Source: Shewanella eurypsychrophilus (lineage in GTDB: Bacteria; Pseudomonadota; Gammaproteobacteria; Enterobacterales; Shewanellaceae). Taken from it: a stretch of 64,000 nt of DNA. The notes under the pieces are model-generated. The model was not told the DNA's origin, did not search any database, and saw only the letters and a program-made list of their open reading frames with translations. The stretch is from positions 2,078,501 to 2,142,500 of the forward strand of contig NZ_CP045503.2 of assembly GCF_007004545.3 (NCBI RefSeq). Direction: 5' to 3'. Positions 54,729 through 64,000 of this stretch are shown in pieces. Position 1 is the first letter of the stretch. Each line of letters begins with the position of its first letter. Made by a program: the position numbers and the translations under genes.

Positions 54729-54768
54729 AAAATCCAGTCATTGCTCGCGCAAGACTGGATTTTTTTTA
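54729..54768 (+). terminator. recR terminator
   Basis: AATCCAGTC (54731-54739) pairs with GACTGGATT (54753-54761), followed by a long T run. It separates the dnaX operon from htpG. Confidence 0.88.
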
Positions 54769-54798
54769 GCCATTTAAATCATAGATGGCTTTTGTCCC

Positions 54799-54826
54799 TT
54801 GAAATGACAAATTCCAACCCCATCTC
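54799..54826 (+). promoter_or_regulatory. Sigma-32 (heat-shock) promoter of htpG
   Basis: CTTGAAA (54799-54805), a 13-bp spacer and CCCCATCT (54819-54826) match the RpoH consensus at every key position. It lies about 85 bp before the htpG ATG. Confidence 0.9.
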
Positions 54827-54911
54827 TTATTGCATAAAGCATTTTAGCTTCGCAACACAGCTTATCTTCATAAAGAATGTAAACTTTGTGAAATACCAAA
54901 AGGAACAATCC

Positions 54912-56828
54912 ATGTCACAACAAGAAACTCACGGCTTTCAAACGGAAGTCAAACAGCTCCTCAATTTGATGATCCACTCTCTATATTCTAATAAAGAGAT
55001 TTTCTTGCGTGAACTGGTTTCTAATGCCGCGGATGCAGCAGATAAATTACGCTATCAAGCACTTACTAATGATGCCCTCTACGAAGGTGATGGTGAGCTG
55101 AATGTGCGTATCAGTGCCGATAAAGAGCTAGGTACTATCACTATTAGCGATAATGGTATTGGTATGACCCGCGACGGTGTGATTGAGCATTTAGGCACAA
55201 TCGCTAAATCGGGTACAGCAGACTTCTTTAAGAACCTTTCCGGTGATGAATCAAAGGATACGCAACTTATCGGTCAGTTTGGTGTGGGTTTCTATTCATC
55301 TTTCATCGTTGCCGATAAGGTCACGGTACGCACTCGTGCTGCAGGCCATGCTGTCGATGAAGCTGTGTTGTGGGAGTCGGCGGGTGAAGGTGACTTTACC
55401 GTAGAAACGATAACTAAAGAGACTCGTGGTACAGAAATCGTATTGCACCTTCGTGAAGAAGAGAAAGAGTTTGCCGATGACTATCGTCTGCGCTCGATTA
55501 TCACTAAGTACTCAGATCATATTTCAGTTCCAGTTGAGATGTTCGAAGAGGGAACGCCTGCGATAGAGGCGTCTGATGATCAAGAAGCCGTTGCGGCAGT
55601 CGAAGGCTCTTGGAAGCCTATGAATAAGGCAACCGCTCTTTGGACTCGCAATAAGAGCGATATATCTAAAGAAGAGTATGAAGAGTTCTATAAGCATATT
55701 TCTCATGACTTTACCGATCCGCTACTTTGGAGCCACAACCGCGTTGAAGGTAAGCAAGAATACACAAGCTTACTGTATATCCCAGCTAAAGCACCTTGGG
55801 ATATGTGGAACCGCGATCGTAAGCATGGCTTAAAGTTATTTGTTCAACGTGTTTTCGTTATGGATGATGCTGAGCAGTTTATGCCTAGCTACCTGCGTTT
55901 TGCTCAAGGCTTGATTGATTCAAATGATCTGCCATTGAACGTGTCTCGTGAAATTCTACAAGACAATAAAGTGACCACAGCACTGAGAACGGCTGTGACC
56001 AAGCGTGTACTTGGCATGCTTGAGAAGCTTGCTAAAAATGATGCAGAGAAGTACCAGACATTCTGGGCAGAGTTCGGTCAGGTGCTAAAGGAAGGCCCTG
56101 CAGAAGATATGGTCAATAAAGAACGTATTGCTGGTCTGTTACGTTTTGCATCTACACATAATACCGATGCTGCACCGACAGTGTCTCTTGCTGATTACAT
56201 TGGTCGTATGCAGGAAGGCCAAAGTAAGATTTATTACATTGTTGCTGATAGCCATGAAGCGGCGGCAAATAGCCCGCATCTTGAGCTGCTACGCAAGAAA
56301 GGCATCGAAGTATTATTGATGTCTGAGCGTATCGATGAGTGGTTGATCAACCATCTTACTGATTTCGATGGCAAGCAACTGCACTCTGTGACTCGTGGCG
56401 ATTTAGAGCTAGGCGATCTAGAAGATACTGCTGAGAAAGAAGCGCAAGAGAAGTTGCAAACTGAGTCTGAAGGCCTAGTTAAGCGAGTAAAGGATTCATT
56501 GGGCGATAAAGTGTCTGCAGTGAAAGTGACGACTCGTCTAACCGATACACCTGCTTGTGTTGTGGCGGGTGAAGGTGAAATGTCGACTCAGATGATCAAG
56601 TTAATGGAGGCTGCTGGTCAGGCTGTACCAGAAAGTAAGCCTACATTTGAGATTAACCCTGAGCATCCTTTGGTTGCACGTCTGAACGATGAGCAAGATG
56701 AGGAAGTGTTTGCTCAGTGGACCGAGTTATTGCTGCAACAGGCTCAGTTATCAGAGAAAGGCAGTCTTGCAGATCCTTCTGCCTTCATCAAACTGATGAA
56801 TCAGATGTTGTTGGCTAAACTTAAGTAA
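54912..56828 (+). CDS. htpG: Hsp90-family chaperone HtpG
   Basis: 638 residues. The N-terminal GHKL ATPase domain shows [27 protein letters not shown] and [11 protein letters not shown]. Middle and C-terminal dimerisation domains follow. The ATG at 54912 aligns with the family start and has AAAAGGAAC before it; the longer frame from 54726 runs through the promoter and recR terminator. Heat-shock control is supported by the sigma-32 promoter. Confidence 0.97.
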   Translation: MSQQETHGFQTEVKQLLNLMIHSLYSNKEIFLRELVSNAADAADKLRYQALTNDALYEGDGELNVRISADKELGTITISDNGIGMTRDGVIEHLGTIAKSGTADFFKNLSGDESKDTQLIGQFGVGFYSSFIVADKVTVRTRAAGHAVDEAVLWESAGEGDFTVETITKETRGTEIVLHLREEEKEFADDYRLRSIITKYSDHISVPVEMFEEGTPAIEASDDQEAVAAVEGSWKPMNKATALWTRNKSDISKEEYEEFYKHISHDFTDPLLWSHNRVEGKQEYTSLLYIPAKAPWDMWNRDRKHGLKLFVQRVFVMDDAEQFMPSYLRFAQGLIDSNDLPLNVSREILQDNKVTTALRTAVTKRVLGMLEKLAKNDAEKYQTFWAEFGQVLKEGPAEDMVNKERIAGLLRFASTHNTDAAPTVSLADYIGRMQEGQSKIYYIVADSHEAAANSPHLELLRKKGIEVLLMSERIDEWLINHLTDFDGKQLHSVTRGDLELGDLEDTAEKEAQEKLQTESEGLVKRVKDSLGDKVSAVKVTTRLTDTPACVVAGEGEMSTQMIKLMEAAGQAVPESKPTFEINPEHPLVARLNDEQDEEVFAQWTELLLQQAQLSEKGSLADPSAFIKLMNQMLLAKLK

Positions 56829-56847
56829 TAAGTAACTGTAATATAAG

Positions 56848-56898
56848 AAGGCAGGGCATCTAGTAGCACATAGTGACATTAGGGCTCTGCCTTTTTTA
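56848..56898 (+). terminator. htpG terminator
   Basis: AAGGCAGGGC (56848-56857) pairs with GCTCTGCCTT (56884-56893, one G-T pair) and is followed by T's. Confidence 0.75.
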
Positions 56899-56986
56899 TA
56901 TCAACAGTTTTAGTTTGCTTCTCTCAATATGAATACCAAAGGTATCATTGAGAAGTAACACCAGTTTGTAAAATAGTGGGTTTGTT

Positions 56987-57832
56987 ATGGAAACTGTTCT
57001 AGAGCTGACAAAAGAAAATATTCAGCAAGTTGTCGATGCATCGGCTGAGAAAATCGTTGTACTTTGCTTCTGGTCAAGTCAGAACCCTGAGAGTGTTGCT
57101 TTAAGTCAAACCTTGACCGCTATGGCGCAAAAACAGATGGGTCGTTTTGTGTTGGCGAAGATAGATTGTGATCATGAAATGGAAATTGCCAATTATTTCC
57201 AAATTCAGAGTTTGCCAACAACATTACTATTGAGCGAGGGCAAGCCGATAGACGGCTTTTCCGGTGTTCAGGAAGAGATTCAGATCAGTGAAATGCTGGA
57301 TAAACACCTCCCTGCCCAGTGGCAACTCAAGCTTAATCAGGCAAAAGCACTGCTTATTGATGAGGATTTTCAATCGGCATTGGTCTTATTAAAAGACGCC
57401 TATGGTGATTCACCAAATGCTGAGATTGCCTTGGTATATGCCGATGCAGAATTGATGGCGGGTGAGCTTAATTTAGCTGCAGAGCTACTCGCGACGGTAG
57501 GGCTTGCTGATCAAACGAGTTATTTTCAAAGTTTAAAGGCCAAGCTTGCTTTAGCACTTGATGCTGCCGATACCCCAGAGCTTCGCCTGCTGCAACAGGC
57601 CAGTGACAATGAGCCGAATAATATCTCATTACTGTTAGATTTGGTAAAAGCTCTGCACCAAGCGAAGAGAAATGAAGAGGCATTGGAGCTGTTATTTAAG
57701 CCACTATCGACTGATATTTCAATTGCAGACGGTGAAGTGAAACAAGTTTTCTTAGAAATTCTGACTGCATTAGGTCAGGGCAATCAGCTGGCAAATCAAT
57801 ACCGTCGTAAGTTATACAGTTTATTATATTAA
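56987..57832 (+). CDS. ybbN: Thioredoxin-like co-chaperone YbbN/CnoX
   Basis: 281 residues. The N-terminal thioredoxin fold (about 1-108) is followed by a TPR-like helical C-terminal region. The redox motif is lost: FWSSQNPES has no cysteine where thioredoxin has CxxC. E. coli CnoX keeps one cysteine (SQHC type) and passes substrates to GroEL/DnaK; this version probably acts only as a holdase. It sits between htpG and adk, a chaperone-rich context. Confidence 0.88.
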   Translation: METVLELTKENIQQVVDASAEKIVVLCFWSSQNPESVALSQTLTAMAQKQMGRFVLAKIDCDHEMEIANYFQIQSLPTTLLLSEGKPIDGFSGVQEEIQISEMLDKHLPAQWQLKLNQAKALLIDEDFQSALVLLKDAYGDSPNAEIALVYADAELMAGELNLAAELLATVGLADQTSYFQSLKAKLALALDAADTPELRLLQQASDNEPNNISLLLDLVKALHQAKRNEEALELLFKPLSTDISIADGEVKQVFLEILTALGQGNQLANQYRRKLYSLLY

Positions 57833-57951
57833 CATCGATATTGAATTTGGTTGAAAAGTTAAACACGGCCAAAGAAGAAATCGTTTAATGGTTAATCACC
57901 TGTGTCTATCAGGCTAAAGTCGAACTAAAACTAACTGAAAACCCCTTCTAA

Positions 57952-57983
57952 TGGGCGGCCAATTGTGCGAAAATCGCCGCCCA
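57952..57983 (+). promoter_or_regulatory. G/C-rich hairpin in the adk leader
   Basis: TGGGCGGC (57952-57959) and GCCGCCCA (57976-57983) form an 8-bp stem ending 35 bases before the adk ATG. Without a T tract it is not a simple terminator; it may be a leader structure. Confidence 0.4.
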
Positions 57984-58000
57984 ATGATAAAACTATGTGA

Positions 58001-58663
<663 letters not shown>

Positions 58664-58705
58664 AGTCTGAAACCCTTCAGTATATGAGCTAGTTCTCATA
58701 TTTTT

Positions 58706-58732
58706 AAAAGCTCACCTAGGTGGGCTTTTTTT
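58706..58732 (+). terminator. adk terminator
   Basis: AAGCTCACC and GGTGGGCTT form a stem around TA (one G-T pair) followed by T7. Confidence 0.85.
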
Positions 58733-58788
58733 ATGGGTTTTTGAATGTTAGCCTTTGTGAAGCATTTAGATATTATAAGAGAGTGGTT

Positions 58789-59784
58789 TTGAGCAAAACA
58801 ACCCCAGCATTTGGTGTGCTTCTGGTTAATTTAGGGACGCCAGATACAGCAACGAAAAAAGATGTACGTTCATTTCTAAAACAGTTCCTTAGTGATCCTA
58901 GAGTGGTCGATCTTAACCCTCTGATCTGGAAGCCTGTATTAAATGGTGTGATTTTAAATTTTCGTCCGGCCAAGGTCGCTGAGCTGTATGAATCAATTTG
59001 GTGGGATGACGGTTCACCTTTAATGGTAGTGAGTCAACGCCAAAGGGTTAAGCTGTCACAGATGCTGCAAAAACAGCTAGGGCAAGCTATTCCCGTTGAA
59101 CTTGGAATGACTTATGGCAACCCTTCACTAGGTGCAGGTCTTGAAAGACTCAAGTCTCAAGGCGTTGAGAAAGTGATTGTTCTGCCTCTTTATCCACAAT
59201 ATTCTTGTTCAACGGTTGCGGCTGTAACAGATGCCATCGCAGCTGAGTACAAAAGTTGGCGAGAAGTCCCAGAAACTCGCATTAATAAAGAATACTACAA
59301 TCACCCTCAGTATATCTCTTCGCTAGCCAGTTCAGTCAGAGCACATTGGGACAAATTTGGCCAGGCAGATAAACTTTTGATGTCATTTCATGGGATCCCA
59401 CTTAGATACGTGACAGAAGGTGATCCTTACCAAGATCATTGTGAGCAGACCTCGCAGTTACTTGCTCAAGCACTTGGGCTTAACGAAACACAATGGCAAT
59501 TATGCTATCAATCCATTTTCGGTAAAGAGGAGTGGCTGACACCGCAAACAGATAAAGTGCTAAAGGCCTTACCGGTCGATGGCGTTAAGTCTGTGGATAT
59601 TATCAGTCCGGCTTTTGCTGCAGATTGTCTAGAAACTCTTGAAGAGCTGTCTATTGGTGGCAAAGAGATGTTTTTAGAAGCCGGGGGGGAGCGTTATGAG
59701 TTTATTCCATGCCTGAACGATAATGATGATCATGTCGAGCTTTTAGTTCAGCTGGTGAAACAGCAAAGTCTAGGCTGGCAGTAG
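58789..59784 (+). CDS. hemH: Ferrochelatase
   Basis: About 331 residues. It inserts ferrous iron into protoporphyrin IX. FGVLLVNLGTPD opens the mature family sequence; the catalytic His is in MSFHGIPLRY and the Glu in SPAFAADCLETLEE. The TTG at 58789 is chosen because the longer frame from 58720 begins inside the adk terminator; a GTG at 58783 is also possible. Confidence 0.92.
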   Translation: MSKTTPAFGVLLVNLGTPDTATKKDVRSFLKQFLSDPRVVDLNPLIWKPVLNGVILNFRPAKVAELYESIWWDDGSPLMVVSQRQRVKLSQMLQKQLGQAIPVELGMTYGNPSLGAGLERLKSQGVEKVIVLPLYPQYSCSTVAAVTDAIAAEYKSWREVPETRINKEYYNHPQYISSLASSVRAHWDKFGQADKLLMSFHGIPLRYVTEGDPYQDHCEQTSQLLAQALGLNETQWQLCYQSIFGKEEWLTPQTDKVLKALPVDGVKSVDIISPAFAADCLETLEELSIGGKEMFLEAGGERYEFIPCLNDNDDHVELLVQLVKQQSLGWQ

Positions 59785-59869
59785 ATTTATACAGCCAGTG
59801 CTTAAATTTTATCTGCTTGACAATGAAGAGCAATTAAAACGAGCAAAAATGGCTTTATCTGCTGTTGAA

Positions 59870-59932
59870 TACCACTGCATGTGGTAGTATCTGCCGCCAT
59901 TTATATTGGCTCTAGTCTTTTAGGGCCAATAA
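59870..59932 (+). promoter_or_regulatory. Two hairpins upstream of gsk
   Basis: TACCAC/GTGGTA (59870-59886) and TATTGGC/GCCAATA (about 59904-59932) lie in the 222-bp gap between hemH and gsk. The second may end hemH transcription or structure the gsk leader. No regulator site is recognised. Confidence 0.35.
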
Positions 59933-60006
59933 ATTTGAACTATATTCCCACTATAGCTGATGATATCGAGTCAGCCCGTTAAGTTGCCAATTGTTGAGAG
60001 CACGCC

Positions 60007-61311
60007 ATGAAGTTTCCAGGTCAACGTAAGTCCAAACACTATTTTCCCGTCCAAAACCGTGACCCGTTATTGGCACAGCTAACGCAGCAGCCGCTTCGCT
60101 TTCCGACTTACATTACTGGTATCGACCAGACTCTCGTGGATATTGAGGCTAAAGTTGCTGATGAGTTGCTTGAGCGCTTCAAGCTTCCGAAAGGTAACTC
60201 GACCCTGATCGATGATGAGAGTGCTCACGCCCTGTACAATGAGCTGAAAAATGAAAAAATGATCAGTGACGAATTTGCCGGTGGAACTATAGGCAATACG
60301 GTTCATAACTACTCTATTTTAGCGGATGATCGTTCGGTGCTGTTCGGTGTTATGAGTAACAACATTGAAGTTGGCAGCTATGCTTACCGGTATTTGTGTG
60401 ACACGTCTTCGAAAGTAGATCTTAATTATTTACAACCAGTAGAAGGCGCTATTGGCCGTTGTTTTACACTTATCTCTGAATGCGGTGAACGAACTTTTGC
60501 TATCAGTAAAGGCTCTATGGATAAGTTAACCCCTGAGTATATTGATAAAGATTTAGTCCAAGGCGCATCGGCGTTAGTACTGACCGCTTACCTGATGAGA
60601 GCCAGTGGTGGCGATCAGATGACTGAAGCAGCCTTAAAGGCCATTGAATATGCTAAAGAGGTCGGTGTCCCCGTCGTACTGACTCTTGGAACACGATTTT
60701 TGATCGAAGAAGATCCAGAGTGGTGGAAGAACTTCATCAATGAAAATGTGACGATTTTAGCGATGAATGAAGATGAAGGTGAAGCCCTTACTGGTTTTAA
60801 AGACCCGCTTGCCGCAAGTGATGCTGCGTTAGAACTTTGTGACATGGTGCTAACCACAGCTGGTTCATTAGGCCTTTATACTGCGGGTTATACTGAAGAT
60901 TCAGAGAAGCGAGAAACCAGTAATACTTTCCTCCCAGGCGCAATTCCTGAGTTTAATCGCTATGAGTTTTCTCGTCCTAAACTTAAGAGTGCCTGCGATT
61001 CTCCGATAAAAGTGTTTGCACATATCTCACCCTATATGGGCGGACCAGAGAAGATCCGCAATACTAATGGTGCGGGAGATGGTGCCCTATCTGCGCTACT
61101 CCATGATCTGGCGTCCAATACTTTCCATAAGGCGAATGTGCCTGGTTCGAGTAAACATAAGCGTGATGGTTTGTGTTATTCATCGTTCTCGCAGATATGT
61201 AAATATGCTAACCGTGTAGCCTATGAAGTGTTAGCTCAGCACAGCCCACGCCTATCTCGTGGTTTACCAGAACGTGAAGATAGTTTAGAAGAGTCATACT
61301 GGGAAAGATAA
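60007..61311 (+). CDS. gsk: Inosine-guanosine kinase
   Basis: 434 residues, the length of E. coli Gsk. PfkB-family kinase with the C-terminal signature NTNGAGDGALSALLHDL holding the catalytic aspartate. It phosphorylates guanosine and inosine in purine salvage, alongside apt and adk in this neighbourhood. Confidence 0.95.
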   Translation: MKFPGQRKSKHYFPVQNRDPLLAQLTQQPLRFPTYITGIDQTLVDIEAKVADELLERFKLPKGNSTLIDDESAHALYNELKNEKMISDEFAGGTIGNTVHNYSILADDRSVLFGVMSNNIEVGSYAYRYLCDTSSKVDLNYLQPVEGAIGRCFTLISECGERTFAISKGSMDKLTPEYIDKDLVQGASALVLTAYLMRASGGDQMTEAALKAIEYAKEVGVPVVLTLGTRFLIEEDPEWWKNFINENVTILAMNEDEGEALTGFKDPLAASDAALELCDMVLTTAGSLGLYTAGYTEDSEKRETSNTFLPGAIPEFNRYEFSRPKLKSACDSPIKVFAHISPYMGGPEKIRNTNGAGDGALSALLHDLASNTFHKANVPGSSKHKRDGLCYSSFSQICKYANRVAYEVLAQHSPRLSRGLPEREDSLEESYWER

Positions 61312-61334
61312 ATCTCGTCATAACCAGACATAAA

Positions 61335-61361
61335 AAAAAGCGTCCATTTGGACGCTTTTTT
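61335..61361. terminator. Bidirectional terminator, gsk / symporter
   Basis: AAAAGCGTCC and GGACGCTTTT form a stem around ATTT with A's on the left and T's on the right, between convergent genes. A third GTCTGGAAC-type sequence follows directly. Confidence 0.88.
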
Positions 61362-61376
61362 GTGTCTGGAACATTT
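61362..61376 (+). repeat. Dispersed terminator-associated repeat, truncated copy C
   Basis: Only the left end (GTGTCTGGAACATTT) of the repeat seen at 38733 and 49394 is present, again immediately after the terminator T run. Confidence 0.55.
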
Positions 61377-61423
61377 CGTAGGGTTTATAACCGATGCGCC
61401 TAAGCGCATCGATATATGAAACC

Positions 61424-62740
61424 TTAAGCTTCCTGTCCTTTTACCTGTGCAGTGAAACTACCGGCTGTTTTACCTGCCTGAGTATCGTTGAAGGTTTCTA
61501 TATCGAACGCCCCTTCAGATTTTGCAATAATGACAGTCGCGACCGAATCACCAGTGACATTGACCGCTGTGCGGACCATATCTAGCAGTCTATCTACGCC
61601 GATGATCAACGCAATACCTTCAACAGGCAGACCCACTTGATTAAGTACCATGGCTAACATAATAAGCCCGACACCAGGGACACCAGCAGTTCCTATCGAT
61701 GCAAGTGTGGCAGTAATGACGACCATGGCATAATCGGTGATGGTTAAATCAACACCATAAACTTGAGCAATAAATACCGTGGCGACACCTTGCATTATCG
61801 CCGTGCCATCCATATTAATGGTCGCGCCCAGAGGTAAAGTAAACGAGGCAACTTTGTTATCAACACCTAATCGATGCTCTGCAGCTTCAATTGTCACTGG
61901 AAGTGTCGCATTTGAGCTTGCTGTGCTGAAAGCAAATAGCTGAACATCACGCATTTTTCTAATGAAGATAAACGGGTTTAGACCAGAGAAGAGTTTCAAT
62001 AACGTTGGGTAAACGACAAAGCCATGAAGCAGTAAAACGCCTAACACGACAAAGAAGTATTGAACCACGCTACCAAACGTTTCAAGTCCCAAAGTTAATG
62101 CCAGTTTTGCCATTAAAGCAAACACACCATAGGGTGCAAGCTGCATGATGAGTGTCACTACACGCATGATCACTTCGTTAAGGTCGTTAAACAGCGCTGC
62201 AACACGTTTTCCGCGTTCGCCAATATGTGAGATAGCAAAACCAAAAATAACCGCAAACAGGATGATTTGGAGCATGTTGCCCTCACTCATCGCTTGCAGT
62301 GGGTTGGTCGGCACGATATTGATGATCACCTCAGCCAAACTCGGCGCTTCGGTTGCGTTGAAACTTAAGCCTTCGCTCACTAGTGATGCGTTGCCTGGAT
62401 GGATCATAATCGCGACTAAGATTGCTGTAGATAATGCAATGGCCGTGGTAAATAGATAGAAGGCGATGGTTTTACCGCCGAGTCGACCTAGCTTAGATGG
62501 ATCGCTGAGTGAACATGTGCCGCAGACCAGTGAAATAAACACTAAAGGTACGACCAACATTTTAAGTCCGGAAACGAATATGGTTCCGATTACGTGTAAA
62601 AATCCTTCAGTGATATATTCGTCGATGAATGTGCTTTCGGGAAAAAGGTTCCGTAGCAGTAATCCAAAAATAATACCGGTACCCATACCGATTAGGATTT
62701 TACTCGTGAGTCCGAGCTTTTTTGCTTGAGTTAAAGCCAT
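61424..62740 (-). CDS. Dicarboxylate/amino acid:cation symporter (DAACS)
   Basis: About 438 residues with the SLC1/GltP-DctA fold. The serine-rich stretch STASSNATLPVT and the substrate/cation motif NMDGTAIMQG are both present. It imports dicarboxylates or acidic/neutral amino acids with Na+ or H+; the exact substrate is open. The ATG at 62740 is chosen because AGGAAG precedes it; 36 extra residues in the longer frame are not typical of the family. Confidence 0.93.
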   Translation of the reverse strand: MALTQAKKLGLTSKILIGMGTGIIFGLLLRNLFPESTFIDEYITEGFLHVIGTIFVSGLKMLVVPLVFISLVCGTCSLSDPSKLGRLGGKTIAFYLFTTAIALSTAILVAIMIHPGNASLVSEGLSFNATEAPSLAEVIINIVPTNPLQAMSEGNMLQIILFAVIFGFAISHIGERGKRVAALFNDLNEVIMRVVTLIMQLAPYGVFALMAKLALTLGLETFGSVVQYFFVVLGVLLLHGFVVYPTLLKLFSGLNPFIFIRKMRDVQLFAFSTASSNATLPVTIEAAEHRLGVDNKVASFTLPLGATINMDGTAIMQGVATVFIAQVYGVDLTITDYAMVVITATLASIGTAGVPGVGLIMLAMVLNQVGLPVEGIALIIGVDRLLDMVRTAVNVTGDSVATVIIAKSEGAFDIETFNDTQAGKTAGSFTAQVKGQEA

Positions 62741-62956
62741 AGTGCTTCCTGTATAATTATTATGCTTTTCAATTTGCGATGTAAGCCTATCAAGAAACGT
62801 AGACCGATGAAACGGGCTAATAGTTAAACTTTTAGCGTGTTTTCGCAAAATAAATCAAGATAGTTATGGAAAAGTAGCAGGAAAATTATGTAATGTTGGC
62901 CTATAAGTAATAAGCGCCTCGCTAAAAATTACATATTGAGTAACAGGGAGTCTGGC

Positions 62957-64000
62957 ATGAAGTCAGTTTACAAGTTTTTTATCGTATTTTTATGGTCGTT
63001 TTTCATGGTTGCCTGTAGTGGTGGAGGAGATATTGCGGATCCACTCGATCCCGATCCTACTCCAGATGAGATCACAGTTAGCTTAAGCATCAATAATACT
63101 CAAATATCGGCTGCAGAGCCGGGAACTATCACAGCAACAGTTAAGAATTCCTCAGGGAATGCAGTCAGCACTCTCGTTACTTTTACATTAAATAATGAAT
63201 CTTATGGTACTTTCGCTCCAGGTACTGGTGAGGTTGCCACTGTCAATGGTATTGCGGAAATACAAATCAATACCGCTGAAATCAATACTGGTGCAACGGT
63301 AACTGCAAATATCTCGACCGGCGAGACAGCTTCAATACAGGTCACTATGGTTGGCGATGGCGGCCAAGCTGGAGGTGGCGCTCAAGTTTCCTTGGCATTA
63401 ACCGATGCTGCGGGCATACCCATTCAATCGATCAGTACCTTATCTCCTGGTAAGTTAACCGCGACGGTAACGGGAATTAATAAATCCGTGATTGTAACTT
63501 TCGCTAGCCCAATTGGTGATCTACCCATTAAAAGTGCGGTAACTGATGCAGAAGGTAAAGCTACTGTTGATATCTATGCGGGTAGTTCATTAGGTGCCGC
63601 TGAAGTTACTGCGACCTTATCGACTAATGAAGTTGGCACAACAATCATAGTTGTTGGTGCCACTAACGTTGTGATGGGCAGTGGTACTCCCTTGGTCGAA
63701 GGTGTTGCAGATGTGAGCACCGAAAACTTATCAGCAGGCGGTACAGCAACGATTTCTGTACTCATTCAAGATGACCAAGGTAATCCGTTTACTCAGCCTG
63801 TGGATGTGAATTTCTCATCAACCTGTGCAACTAAAGACCCAGCTCAGGCGCAAATCAGTTCACCAGTCTCATCTAGTAATGGTATTGCAACCTCAACGTA
63901 TCTCGCTCAAGGCTGCGTGGGTGAAGACCAAATCAATGTGACCGCCGATGCAGGTGGTATCAGTCTTTCTGCTGTGGGTATTATCAATGTATTACAGGCC
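62957..64000 (+). CDS. Ig-like (Big/invasin-type) surface lipoprotein, 3' partial
   Basis: ATG 62957 behind CAGGGAG opens a frame with no stop to the window end (348 codons). A hydrophobic signal peptide (FFIVFLWSFFMVAC) leads to a probable lipidated Cys followed by GGG and an Asp/Pro-rich spacer. At least three repeats with the bacterial Ig-like pattern (PGTITATV...GTFAPGTGEV...GIAEIQI; PGKLTATV; AGGTATISVLIQDDQGNP) follow. Such proteins are usually long surface adhesins. The lipobox (MVAC) is not ideal. Confidence 0.85.
   Translation, partial: MKSVYKFFIVFLWSFFMVACSGGGDIADPLDPDPTPDEITVSLSINNTQISAAEPGTITATVKNSSGNAVSTLVTFTLNNESYGTFAPGTGEVATVNGIAEIQINTAEINTGATVTANISTGETASIQVTMVGDGGQAGGGAQVSLALTDAAGIPIQSISTLSPGKLTATVTGINKSVIVTFASPIGDLPIKSAVTDAEGKATVDIYAGSSLGAAEVTATLSTNEVGTTIIVVGATNVVMGSGTPLVEGVADVSTENLSAGGTATISVLIQDDQGNPFTQPVDVNFSSTCATKDPAQAQISSPVSSSNGIATSTYLAQGCVGEDQINVTADAGGISLSAVGIINVLQA

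Noticed and set aside
54726..54911. N-terminal extension of htpG
   Set aside because: This stretch contains the recR terminator and sigma-32 promoter, and the family start is at 54912.
58720..58788. Longer hemH N terminus
   Set aside because: It begins inside the adk terminator and does not resemble ferrochelatase.

Overview
The window looks like chromosomal DNA of a marine gammaproteobacterium, most likely Shewanella or a close relative. This rests on family resemblance and gene order (trpL-E-G-D-CF-B-A beside rnm-yciO-scpA-scpB-rluB; apt-dnaX-ybaB-recR-htpG-ybbN-adk-hemH-gsk; a VolA-type lipase), not on a database search. No rRNA, tRNA, CRISPR array, complete insertion sequence or prophage was seen. 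Two genes run off the ends: fdhF on the left and an Ig-like surface lipoprotein on the right.

Positions 1-22,100 form a formate/hydrogen metabolism island. It begins with a selenocysteine formate dehydrogenase (fdhF, in-frame UGA plus a SECIS-type hairpin), followed by an FhlA-like sigma-54 activator and FdhD. Next come a universal-stress protein and a divergent CPA2 antiporter, then the [NiFe]-hydrogenase maturation genes hypA-E-D-C-B and hypF. The island ends with a nickel acquisition block: a TonB-dependent receptor, nikR and divergent nikABCDE. Matching NikR-like operators lie before the receptor and before nikA. The catalytic hydrogenase genes are not in the window and probably lie to the left. 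The nikC/nikD junction carries a diverged 214-bp tandem duplication that makes a chimeric small ORF.

Positions 22,100-46,400 are mostly housekeeping genes: an S9 peptidase, yedE/yedF (linked to selenium or sulfur), the trp operon with a readable Trp-Trp-Trp leader peptide and attenuator, rnm, yciO, scpAB, rluB, a sialidase-like gene broken by one in-frame stop, yciK, a VolA-like lipoprotein lipase, sohB, a DksA/TraR-type zinc-finger protein and dusC.

Positions 46,800-49,060 hold the most interesting system: a secreted precursor with twelve EGKCG motifs followed by a DUF692 (MNIO) enzyme and a DUF2063 partner. This is the HvfABC/bufferin type of copper-binding RiPP pathway. Just downstream is a 39-residue membrane protein gene with a perfect FNR box.

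Positions 49,400-64,000 return to conserved genes: ybaN, apt with a broken 3' duplicate, dnaX with a recognisable programmed -1 frameshift site, ybaB, recR, htpG with a sigma-32 promoter, ybbN, adk, hemH, gsk, a dicarboxylate/amino-acid symporter and the start of the Ig-like lipoprotein. Several terminators are followed directly by copies of a dispersed repeat that starts near GTCTGGAAC.
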